DNA from: Cryptosporangium minutisporangium
Lineage (GTDB): Bacteria; Actinomycetota; Actinomycetes; Mycobacteriales; Cryptosporangiaceae
Assembly: GCF_039536245.1 (NCBI RefSeq)
Contig: NZ_BAAAYN010000064.1
Coordinates: 1-64,000 of the forward strand
Reading direction: 5' to 3'
Length of the DNA: 64,000 bases
Position 1 is the first letter of the stretch, and each line of letters opens with the position of its first letter. A program made the position numbers and the translations under genes. Shown here piece by piece: positions 42,801-49,826 of this stretch. The notes beneath the pieces were generated by a model that was given only the letters and a program-made list of their open reading frames with translations, had not been told where the DNA came from and did no database searches.

Positions 42801-43455
42801 GGAACGCGGACCCCTCGGCAGCCGCCCCGTCGTAGCGCGGGGAGCTGTCCGGGGGAGGAGTGACCACCGCACGCCCGGCCACCGGCACCTGCGCCGAACC
42901 CAGCGCCGGAGGCTTCGGGGAGAACGAGCCGACCGCGGCGGAACCGACCGCAGGCTGGACCGGCGCGGGCACCTGCGCACGCCCGGCCGCGGGCGCGGCT
43001 GCTCCACGGTCCGCCGGCTCGTCCCGCGGCGCGCTCGCCGCTCCGGCGGCTCCCGCGCCGGGTTGCGGACCGGCCACCCGTGCGCTTCCGAGCGCCGGTG
43101 CGCCGCCACCTCCGGGAGGCGCCTCGGCGGGCGCGCCGGGCAAACCCGTGTCCGTCGGCGCCTCGTCCAGCGGTCCGATCACCGCGATCCGGACGTCGCC
43201 GAGCCCGACGACGTCGCCCGGCTCCAGCAGCGTCTCCGCCTGGATCGCGACGCCGTTGACCGTGGTCCCGTTCGTACTTCCGAGGTCGCGGACGGTCAGG
43301 AAGTCTTCGACGCTGGTGAGCGCGGCGTGCCGACGGGACGTCTCCGGGTCGGAGAGCAGGATGCCGGACGCGTCCCGGCCCACCTCCACGACACCGTCGA
43401 TGACCGCCGTTCGTGCCGCGAGTCCGCTCTCGCGGACCTCGACGAGCTGCGCCAT
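39895..43455 (-). CDS. FHA - ABC exporter - cNMP-binding fusion protein
   Basis: The protein has 1186 residues. Residues 1-90 form an FHA phospho-Thr-binding domain with intact VEVGRD, SRRHA and STNGT. A Pro/Ala linker reaches about 225. Residues about 230-440 form an uncharacterised domain ending FVRFLLERGSEADLLKVF and YGTGLAGLEEQWLRTLEGEE, resembling peptidase-MA-like regions but with no HExxH. An exporter membrane domain (about 465-740) leads to an ABC ATPase: GPTGAGKSST (about 820), LSGGQRQRLALARALL (about 922), LLLDEATSALD, TVHRL-type H-loop (VTHRLTS). A C-terminal cNMP-binding fold (about 1040-1150) has FGLGALLGDDTAAELHA, lacking the Glu and Arg that grip cAMP. ATG 43455 lies four bases after the cyclase stop. 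It is probably a kinase-regulated peptide or lipid exporter. Confidence 0.88.
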   Translation of the reverse strand: MAQLVEVRESGLAARTAVIDGVVEVGRDASGILLSDPETSRRHAALTSVEDFLTVRDLGSTNGTTVNGVAIQAETLLEPGDVVGLGDVRIAVIGPLDEAPTDTGLPGAPAEAPPGGGGAPALGSARVAGPQPGAGAAGAASAPRDEPADRGAAAPAAGRAQVPAPVQPAVGSAAVGSFSPKPPALGSAQVPVAGRAVVTPPPDSSPRYDGAAAEGSAFQTGQPLLPVRPALEEMVAKETDAAVLRYRPGSAGEAAANGYAAAVKRARKRLAGLGSEPWGVKPQICLVDPFPDPDDPGMILTSGTVVDAARGEIFVVVTAESPPEPPERPLALFFGAALPAARDVELLIEGYGLHLCGVPSADAYLADIDEEHGLPPLVRAEGELRTLMALSFVRFLLERGSEADLLKVFTTSRPGQTDLTVQEVYGTGLAGLEEQWLRTLEGEEEKVRITAFLRLAGRYIRPYLRREIEIGFYLLLELGFVAVFPFAFSRLVNELTQGTADFDTVIRIVGLLAATFAVGLLAELRRNYVSAFVSSSIVRELRTQMFSGLQSLSARWYSARKQGDILSRLLSDVGQLEQGLSNTVRDGLFQTLTLIVSAGVLLTLNWILGLIVLTGAPIVAFIYRRLDGPALKRSKAVQENVGGLVSVAAESYQAHAVVQAFGLENEERRRFKRQSDRLFTRQLSLQLFSGLFDLSVDAVVTTLRLVTLLVGSYLVIEGNLSVGAFVAAITQISTVVGPVTALTGIGQQIQTSTGALQRVNEILGAKPDIDDHPQATPLPPLRREIRLADLSFSYDGDRPTLRGIDVTIPAGTKVAFVGPTGAGKSSTLQLMMRFYDPDRGAVLFDGRDIRGATLASLRGQLGVVFQETFLFDGTLRDNIGLGRLGASPEEIEKAARAAQLHEYITTLPRGYDTPVGERGVRLSGGQRQRLALARALLRDPAVLLLDEATSALDPRTERLVAETLESVSSGRTLIAVTHRLTSIVDYDQIYVLESGQVVEQGRHDELVALGGVYADLWAEQNGLPRPSETSGDIADPAGALAQVPFFAGLDAAGLRVAAETLREIRLERGDALPARSGQLAVVVRGQGRVFAPDPAGRSVQVAELGPGQVFGLGALLGDDTAAELHADRRMELGILTEQALYHLATQLPPVAAALNARRAPSAPLGGERLSQVRMLPPELRRLPPAS

Positions 43456-43459
43456 CCGC

Positions 43460-46400
43460 TCACCCACCCAGCCGCAGCACGACCGAGCGCGCCCGCGCTC
43501 CGGCGATCACGTTGCCCTTGCGTTCGTACCGGTCCAGCGCCTCGGACGCCGTCATCCGCGCACCGATCGGATCTCCCAAGAGCTCCAGCACCTCCGCCAG
43601 GTCGAGCAGGGCGTCCGCCTCCACCGTGGACAGCCCGGTGCCCCGGACCGCGTTCACCGCCGACCTGGCCGCGGTCACCGCCTGCTCCACCCGGCCCAGC
43701 CGGGCCAGCGCCTTTCCGCGGGCGGCCCGCGCGGTGGCCTGCGCGACGACCTCGTCGCTCGGGGCGGCGCGCTCGGCGTCACTGGCCAGCTGTGCCGACT
43801 CGGCGAGCACGCCCTGGGAGTACCGGGCCTGCGCGAGCAGCGCGAGCAGGTTCGACAGCACGTACCGCTCGCCCATCTCCGCGCACTCCTCGGCGCCGGC
43901 GTGCAGCTTCGCGGCTGCGGCCGCCGGGTCACCGGCCAGCATCTCGACGTAGCCGCCGAGGTAGGCGAGCGAGACCGCACGGACCCGCAGGCCCAGCCGG
44001 TCGGTGATCGCCTGGGCGGCGACCAGGTGCTCGCGGGCGTCGTCGAAGCGACCGGCCATCGCGGACAACCCGGCCAGCGCCCCGCGCAACCGCACCTCGG
44101 CGGTGCGGTTGGTCGAGACCTTGGTCAGCTCGGCCCGGTACTGGGCGATCGTCGGCTCCACCGGTGCGTCCCCGAGCACGGCGGCGAGCGCGAACGCCTT
44201 CGCGATCGCCTGCCGCCGTCCGTCGGCACCGGACCCGGCGCCGCTGGCGTCCGCGTCGGTCCGCGCGCGGTCGGCGTTGTTCACCGAACGCGGCAGCCAC
44301 CGGACGTCGCGGAGCAGCGTCCAGCTGGCCGCGACCGATCCACCACCGGCGCCACCCAGCTCGACGGTGGTCGTCAGGTCGGGCAGCGGCTGGCGGTCAT
44401 CGGTGCGCGCCGGTGCGGCGGCCTGGTCGTCGGCCGAGGGCCCGGAGAGCAGCCGCAGCACCGACCGGACCTTCTCGGCCTCCGCGCGGAGCTCCGTGTC
44501 GCCGGTCCGGTCGGCCGCCGTCGCGGCCTCGGTCAGCAGATCGGCCGCGCGGGTGAACTCGCCGCGCTCAACCAGCGCGGCAGCGAACTGGGGCAGCAGA
44601 CCGACCCGGCCAGGGTGCTCGGCGGGCAGCAGTGCGGTCGCCCGCCGGAGCAGCGTGATCGCGGCCGGCATGTCCCGCCGCGCGAACGCCCGGCGCCCGG
44701 CCCGCCCGAGGTGCTCGGCGGCGCGGCGGGAGAGTTCCTGCGTCTCGGGGTCGGCCGGGCCGATACCGGTGCGGTACCGGGCGGCCTGCTCCAGGTGGTA
44801 GCCGACGATCTCCTCCAACTCGGGCAGCCGACCGGCGAGTGTCTCCTCCATCCACCGTCCGGCGGCCTCGTGCAGGTGCGCGCGTTCCCGCTTCGACAGC
44901 GAGTTGTAGGCGGCGTCCCGCATCAGCTGGTGGCGGAAGCGCAGTGCGCTCTCGCCGTGCAGCACGGAGCCTTCCGGGCGGAGCAACTCCTTGCGTACCA
45001 GCGACAGCAGCGCGCCGGTGACGTCACGTCGCTGCTCCGGCGGGGTGAGTGCGGCGACGCCGTTGCGGTAGAAGACGTCGCCGACGACGCTGGCGCGCTC
45101 CAGCACGCTCCGCTCGTCCTTCGACAGGCCGTCCAGGCGGGCGGCGAGCAGCGCGGCGACGCTCGGCGGCACCGCCAGCCGGTTGATCTCGGCGGTCAGC
45201 GTCCAGCGCCCGTCGACCCGGTCGAGCAGACCGTCGTCGAGCAACATGCCGACCAGCTCTTCGATGTAGAGCGGGTTGCCCTCGGCCGCCTCGACGATCC
45301 GGGCGCGGACCTCCTCGGCGCCCACGGCACCGTCGAGCAGGTTGTCCAGCAGCGCCGCCGACTCGGCCGCGGCGAGCGGTTCGAGCATCAGCGTCCACGT
45401 GTTGGTGCCGCCGCTCCACTCCGGACGCGCCTCCAGCAACTCCGGCCGGGACAGGCAGCAGATCAGCACCGGGCTGTCCCGTAGCCACTCGGCGAGCCGG
45501 AGGATCAGGTCGAGGAGCGCCGGCTCGGCCCAGTGCAGGTCGTCCAGCACCAGCACCAGCGGACGCCGGGCCGCGAGCGCGGAGGCGAAGCGGTACATCG
45601 CCTCCGGCAATTCCTCGACGCTGCCGGTCGGGACGGTCTGCGCCGCCGGATCTGCCGGGGTGGTCGGCTCGCCGAGCAGCCCGGCGAGCGCGGTGACCGT
45701 CCGGTCGTCGCCCGGGAGCAGCGTCGAGAGTTTGCGGCGTACCGCGGCGATGTCCTCCTCCGGACCCACGCCTGCCGCTTGGCGAACCACCTCGGCGAGC
45801 GGCCAGTAGGTCAACCCGTCGCCGTAGCTCAGGCACTGGCCACGCAGCACGGTCGCCCGGTCGCCGACCTTGCTGAGCAGCTCGTACAGCAGCCGGGACT
45901 TCCCGGCTCCGCCCGAGCCCAGCACGGTGACGGTCCGGACGGTGCGTTCCGCCACGGTGCGCTCGAACAGCTGCTCCAGGAGGGCCAGCTCCTGGGTCCG
46001 CCCGACGATCGGGGCGTCCAGCCGGCGGGCGTGGCCGGAGGCGCCCGGCTTGACCGCGAGCAGCCGCCAGGCGTCCACCGGGACGCCCCGGCCGCGGACC
46101 GTCATCGGCGGCAGCATCTCGGCCTTGACGGCGTCCCGTGACAGCTTGTAGGTCGCGTCCCCGATCAGCACGGTGCCGGGGTCGGCCGCGGTCTCCAGCC
46201 GGGCCGCCACGTTGACGACGTCGCCCAGCGTGATGTCTTGGCCGAGGAACGCCGCGCCGATGACCACCTCACCGGTGTTGACGCCGGTGCGCAGGTTCAG
46301 CGTGACCTGCCAGTCCCGCTCCAGCGTCCGGTTGAGGTCCTCCAGCGACGCGTGCAGCTCCGCGGCGGCGCGGACGGCACGCAGCGCGTCGTCCTCGCGG

Positions 46401-46993
46401 GCGTTCGGCAGCCCGAACACCGCCATCACCGCGTCGCCGATGAACTTCTGGACGCGTCCGCCGTGCTTCACGTGGATCGCTGTCGCGTGCTCGTAGTAAC
46501 GGGTCATCATCCGGCGCAGCACCTCGGGGTCGAGGCGCTCGCCCAGCCCGCTGGAGCCGACGACGTCGGTGAAGACAACCGTGATCGTCTTGCGTAGTTC
46601 CCGGGTGTCGTCGGAGGTGAGCGCGTTTCCGCAGGAAAAGCAGAACCGAGCCTGCGGCGGGTTGTTCTCCTCGCCGCAGTTCGAGCACCTGAGCACGGTC
46701 GGCACGGAGGTAGCGTAGGCGTCCGTCGCCTCCTGGCCTACCCGGACTGACGGGGACCTGACTCCGTGGGGAAGCTCACGAGCCGTGTCCGTGGTGACGA
46801 GGGACCGGGGCGCTGGGTGTGGGCCGAACCGCAGCCGACGGGCGGTGTCGGCACCGTGGAGCGCATCGGCTCCCAGCGACGTGAACCGCGTGGCCTGAGT
46901 GGTTCTCGTGTCCGGCTCGGCGGCCGGTGTGTCACGCGCGGAGAAGCGAACGGTCGGTTGGTGGTCGGCCTGCGGGCCCGAGGGGCCGCTCAC
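43460..46993 (-). CDS. Class III adenylate cyclase with zinc ribbon, AAA ATPase and TPR
   Basis: The protein has 1177 residues. A disordered 95-residue start leads to a zinc ribbon (RCSNCGEENNPPQARFCFSC, about 102-121). The cyclase domain follows with FTDVVGSSGLGERLD and KFIGDAVMAVFG (metal Asp residues and the adenine-selecting Lys) and LGDVVNVAARLE (transition-state Asn/Arg). Next is an ATPase with GSGGAGKSRLL (about 360) and LVLVLDDLHWAEP, then TPR-like helices from about 700. The catalytic set is complete, so cAMP synthesis is expected, gated by the STAND-like ATPase module. GTG 46993 overlaps the Crp stop (GTGA); a shorter start at 46705, immediately before the zinc ribbon, is possible. 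Confidence 0.9.
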   Translation of the reverse strand: MSGPSGPQADHQPTVRFSARDTPAAEPDTRTTQATRFTSLGADALHGADTARRLRFGPHPAPRSLVTTDTARELPHGVRSPSVRVGQEATDAYATSVPTVLRCSNCGEENNPPQARFCFSCGNALTSDDTRELRKTITVVFTDVVGSSGLGERLDPEVLRRMMTRYYEHATAIHVKHGGRVQKFIGDAVMAVFGLPNAREDDALRAVRAAAELHASLEDLNRTLERDWQVTLNLRTGVNTGEVVIGAAFLGQDITLGDVVNVAARLETAADPGTVLIGDATYKLSRDAVKAEMLPPMTVRGRGVPVDAWRLLAVKPGASGHARRLDAPIVGRTQELALLEQLFERTVAERTVRTVTVLGSGGAGKSRLLYELLSKVGDRATVLRGQCLSYGDGLTYWPLAEVVRQAAGVGPEEDIAAVRRKLSTLLPGDDRTVTALAGLLGEPTTPADPAAQTVPTGSVEELPEAMYRFASALAARRPLVLVLDDLHWAEPALLDLILRLAEWLRDSPVLICCLSRPELLEARPEWSGGTNTWTLMLEPLAAAESAALLDNLLDGAVGAEEVRARIVEAAEGNPLYIEELVGMLLDDGLLDRVDGRWTLTAEINRLAVPPSVAALLAARLDGLSKDERSVLERASVVGDVFYRNGVAALTPPEQRRDVTGALLSLVRKELLRPEGSVLHGESALRFRHQLMRDAAYNSLSKRERAHLHEAAGRWMEETLAGRLPELEEIVGYHLEQAARYRTGIGPADPETQELSRRAAEHLGRAGRRAFARRDMPAAITLLRRATALLPAEHPGRVGLLPQFAAALVERGEFTRAADLLTEAATAADRTGDTELRAEAEKVRSVLRLLSGPSADDQAAAPARTDDRQPLPDLTTTVELGGAGGGSVAASWTLLRDVRWLPRSVNNADRARTDADASGAGSGADGRRQAIAKAFALAAVLGDAPVEPTIAQYRAELTKVSTNRTAEVRLRGALAGLSAMAGRFDDAREHLVAAQAITDRLGLRVRAVSLAYLGGYVEMLAGDPAAAAAKLHAGAEECAEMGERYVLSNLLALLAQARYSQGVLAESAQLASDAERAAPSDEVVAQATARAARGKALARLGRVEQAVTAARSAVNAVRGTGLSTVEADALLDLAEVLELLGDPIGARMTASEALDRYERKGNVIAGARARSVVLRLGG

Positions 46994-47655
46994 CGGGCCT
47001 TACGGACGAGTGCCGCCGGGTTGAGGATCTCGATCTTCGAACGTCCGATCGCGATGATGCCGGCCTCCTCCACGGCGCGTAACGCCTGGTTCGTCGTGGG
47101 GCGCGAGGTACCGGCGAGGCTGGCGATGACCTCCTGGGTCAGCGGTACCGCGACCGGCCGGGTGCGCCCGTCGTCGTACGCGCGGGCCAGCGTCGCGAGG
47201 CGCCGGAGCACACGTTTGTCCGCCGGTAGGTACAGGAACTCCAGCAGCCGGCCGTTGAGCCGTCGGACCTCGTTCGCCAGCAGCTCGGCCAGTACCCGAT
47301 CGACTCGCGGGTACTGCTGACGCAGCGCGTCGAAGCGGTCGCGCTGCAGTGACAGCGTCTCGCACCCCTCCAACGCGGTCACCGTCGCCGACCGCACCGC
47401 CTTGTGCGGATCGGCCTCGAGCAGGGCCAGCTCGCCGACGGTCTCGCCGGGCCCGAGGACGGCCAGCGTCACGCTGTCCCCGGCCCCGGTCGTCACCCGG
47501 ACGCTGACGTGGCCGGACTCGATCAGGTGTAGCGAGTTCGCCGGGTCGCCCTCGTGGAAGAGCACCTCGTTGCGGCGGAACTTCCGGCGTCGGGCGACGG
47601 CCAGCAGCTCACGCCGCTCTTTGTCGCTGATCATGGACAGCGTGGACCACTCCAT
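46990..47655 (-). CDS. Crp/Fnr-family transcriptional regulator
   Basis: The protein has 221 residues. The cyclic-nucleotide-binding barrel includes FHEGDPANSLHLIESGHVSV and the phosphate-binding cassette VGELALLEADPHKAVRSATV, with the Glu and the Arg-Ser that contact cAMP in Crp. The C-terminal HTH reads PLTQEVIASLAGTSRPTTNQ. No Fe-S Cys is present. It probably responds to cAMP made by the cyclase encoded next in the operon, which overlaps it by GTGA. ATG 47655 has AAGGGGAG upstream, and the kinase gene ends 15 bases before. Confidence 0.92.
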   Translation of the reverse strand: MEWSTLSMISDKERRELLAVARRRKFRRNEVLFHEGDPANSLHLIESGHVSVRVTTGAGDSVTLAVLGPGETVGELALLEADPHKAVRSATVTALEGCETLSLQRDRFDALRQQYPRVDRVLAELLANEVRRLNGRLLEFLYLPADKRVLRRLATLARAYDDGRTRPVAVPLTQEVIASLAGTSRPTTNQALRAVEEAGIIAIGRSKIEILNPAALVRKAR

Positions 47656-47670
47656 CGACCGCGACTCCCC

Positions 47671-49797
47671 TTAAGATCCGAACTTCACCGAGTCGAGCAG
47701 AGCTTTGAACTTGGCCTCGTTCTTGCTCCACGCGCCCTCGGATGCGAAGAAAACGAGCACCACGTTCTCGGCGCCTGCCGGATCGTTCACGACGAAGCAG
47801 CGGATGCGAAGTTCGCCGTCGCCGTCGTCCGCGCGTAGCCAGCCGTCGTGCCGGGTCGCGTCCCGGCCGTCGACGACCGTGTCTTCCTGTCCGCTCAGCG
47901 TGGGCGCGGTCGGTAGCTGGTTGATCAGCGAGTTCTTGCGCTCCTCCGGGGTGTCCGCGAACGGAGTGGTGCTCAGCAGCGAATACACGCCGACCACCGA
48001 GTCCGGGTCGTCGCTCAGCGCACTGCGGAGCTGGGTCCAGCCCGCGCTCGTGCCGGGCGAGGTGAACAGCGCGGAGGCCTCGTCGGCGTGCGGCGAGAAC
48101 GTGAGGTTCGTGCCGGTGCCGACGCGGTCCCAGCTCTCCGGGTAGTCGAAGGACACCGGCAGCGTCGTCGTCGCGTCGAAGTGTTTCGTTCCCTCCTCGA
48201 ACGGCTTGACGACGAGGAGCAGCACGAGCGCGATCACCACCACCAGCGCTCCGGCGAGCCCTCCGATCAGCAGTTTCCGCCCGCGCCCGGAACCGGGTGT
48301 GGGCGGCGTCGCCTGGCTGGGCGGTGCGGAGTACGGGTACGGCGGAGCCGAGCCCGAGTGGGGTGGTGACGAGTACGGGAACGGCGGGGCCGACCCGGGG
48401 TGCGGCGGTGCCGAGTACGGGTGCGGCATCTGCTGGTTCGGCGGTGCCGACTGTGGCTGCGGCGGTGCCGACTGGGGGTAGCCGCTGGGCGGGAACTGCG
48501 TCGGCGAGTACTGGTTCGGATACGTGCCGTGCGGTGGGGCGCTGGCCGGCGAGTACTCCGACCCCGGGTACTGGGCACCTGGGTACTGGGAGCCCGGGTA
48601 CGGGACACCCGGCTGCTGGACGCCCTGGTGCTGGACGCCCTGGTGCTGGACGCCCTGCTGATGTTGGGCGGCCTGCTGGTGTTGGGCCGCCGGCAGCGGT
48701 GTGCCGTGCGGTTGCTCGGTGGCACCGGTGGACGGCGGCGCCGACCAGCCCGGCACCGGCGGACCCTGGGTGACCGGCCCCTGCGTTCCCTGGGTGACCG
48801 GCGGCTGCGGACCAGGCGGCGCCGACGTCGGGGAGTGCGGCGTCGGCGGGGTGTCCGTGGGACGGCCGGACGGCGGCGCGCTGCTGGGGCTGACGCCGGT
48901 GCCGTCGGCCGCGCTGGCCGGCAGCGTGACCTGCTGGCCGCCGAACGCCGCGCCCAGCGCGGTGATGAACTCGCCGCAGGACGAGAAGCGGCCCTCCGGA
49001 CCCTTGGCCATCGCGGTCGCGATCACCTGGTCGACGGCGGTCGGGATCTCCGGACGCACGGAGCTGACCGGCGTCGGCATCTCCATCAGGTGCGCCCAGA
49101 GCAGCGCGGCGTCGTCGTCCCGGATGAACGGGACCTTGCCGGTCAGCGCCTGGTACACGACGCAGCCCAGCGCGTACACGTCGGTGCGGGCGTCGACCGG
49201 CTTGCCGCCGATCTGCTCCGGCGCGACGTAGTCCATCGTCCCGACGACGATGCCGGTGGCGGTGACGCCGGTCAGCGACGACGCCCGCTTGGTCAGGCCG
49301 AAGTCGCTCAGGTACACGTGGTCGCGCCCGACCGGCGTGGTCGCGGCCGAGACCAGGATGTTGGCCGGCTTTACGTCGCGGTGCACGAGACCGGCCTGGT
49401 GGGCGGCGTCCAGCGCAGCGCCCACCTGACCGAAGAGTGCCATCGTCTCGTCGACGGTGAGCGTCCCGCGTCGCTTGAGCACGACCTTGAGGTCGGCGCC
49501 CTCCACGTAACGCATGGCGAGGTAGAGGTGACCGTCGGCCTCGCCGGCCTCGTAGATCGGGATGATGTTCGGGTGATCGAGGGAGGCCGCCAGACGCGAC
49601 TCGCGGAGGAACCGCTGCCGGAACTCGTCGTTCTGGGCGAGTTCCGGCGCCAGCACCTTCACCGCGACGATGCGGCCCAGCCGGGTGTCCTCCGCGCGGT
49701 AGACGTACGCCATCCCACCGCGCCCGATCAGCGACTGCAGTTCGTAGCCCGCAGCGCGAAGCCCGTCCAGGCGCGCGGACTCGACTGGATCGTTCAT
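47671..49797 (-). CDS. Transmembrane Ser/Thr protein kinase (PknB-like)
   Basis: The protein has 708 residues. The kinase domain (about 18-270) is complete: IGRGGMAYVYRAED, VAVKVLAPE, LVHRDVKPANILVS (catalytic loop), LSDFGLTKRAS and the activation segment TGIVVGTMDYVAPEQIGGK with potential autophosphorylation Thr residues. A 230-residue Pro/Gln-rich linker with repeats such as QHQGVQ precedes a membrane helix (LLIGGLAGALVVVIALVLLL) and an extracellular domain of about 175 residues (DATTTLPVSFDYPESWDRVG onward) resembling secreted PsbP-like/lipoprotein domains. It likely phosphorylates partners bound by the FHA domain of the exporter. ATG 49797 is 29 bases after the pseudoprotease stop. Confidence 0.93.
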   Translation of the reverse strand: MNDPVESARLDGLRAAGYELQSLIGRGGMAYVYRAEDTRLGRIVAVKVLAPELAQNDEFRQRFLRESRLAASLDHPNIIPIYEAGEADGHLYLAMRYVEGADLKVVLKRRGTLTVDETMALFGQVGAALDAAHQAGLVHRDVKPANILVSAATTPVGRDHVYLSDFGLTKRASSLTGVTATGIVVGTMDYVAPEQIGGKPVDARTDVYALGCVVYQALTGKVPFIRDDDAALLWAHLMEMPTPVSSVRPEIPTAVDQVIATAMAKGPEGRFSSCGEFITALGAAFGGQQVTLPASAADGTGVSPSSAPPSGRPTDTPPTPHSPTSAPPGPQPPVTQGTQGPVTQGPPVPGWSAPPSTGATEQPHGTPLPAAQHQQAAQHQQGVQHQGVQHQGVQQPGVPYPGSQYPGAQYPGSEYSPASAPPHGTYPNQYSPTQFPPSGYPQSAPPQPQSAPPNQQMPHPYSAPPHPGSAPPFPYSSPPHSGSAPPYPYSAPPSQATPPTPGSGRGRKLLIGGLAGALVVVIALVLLLVVKPFEEGTKHFDATTTLPVSFDYPESWDRVGTGTNLTFSPHADEASALFTSPGTSAGWTQLRSALSDDPDSVVGVYSLLSTTPFADTPEERKNSLINQLPTAPTLSGQEDTVVDGRDATRHDGWLRADDGDGELRIRCFVVNDPAGAENVVLVFFASEGAWSKNEAKFKALLDSVKFGS

Positions 49798-49826
49798 CGC
49801 TGACCACCGGTTCGGTTCGACACGTC

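Noticed and set aside
46705-46993. Start of the cyclase gene at GTG 46705 instead of 46993
   Set aside because: It would begin right at the zinc ribbon, but it lacks a ribosome-binding site, whereas 46993 overlaps the Crp stop by GTGA and the intervening codons have coding-like third positions. Kept as an alternative.
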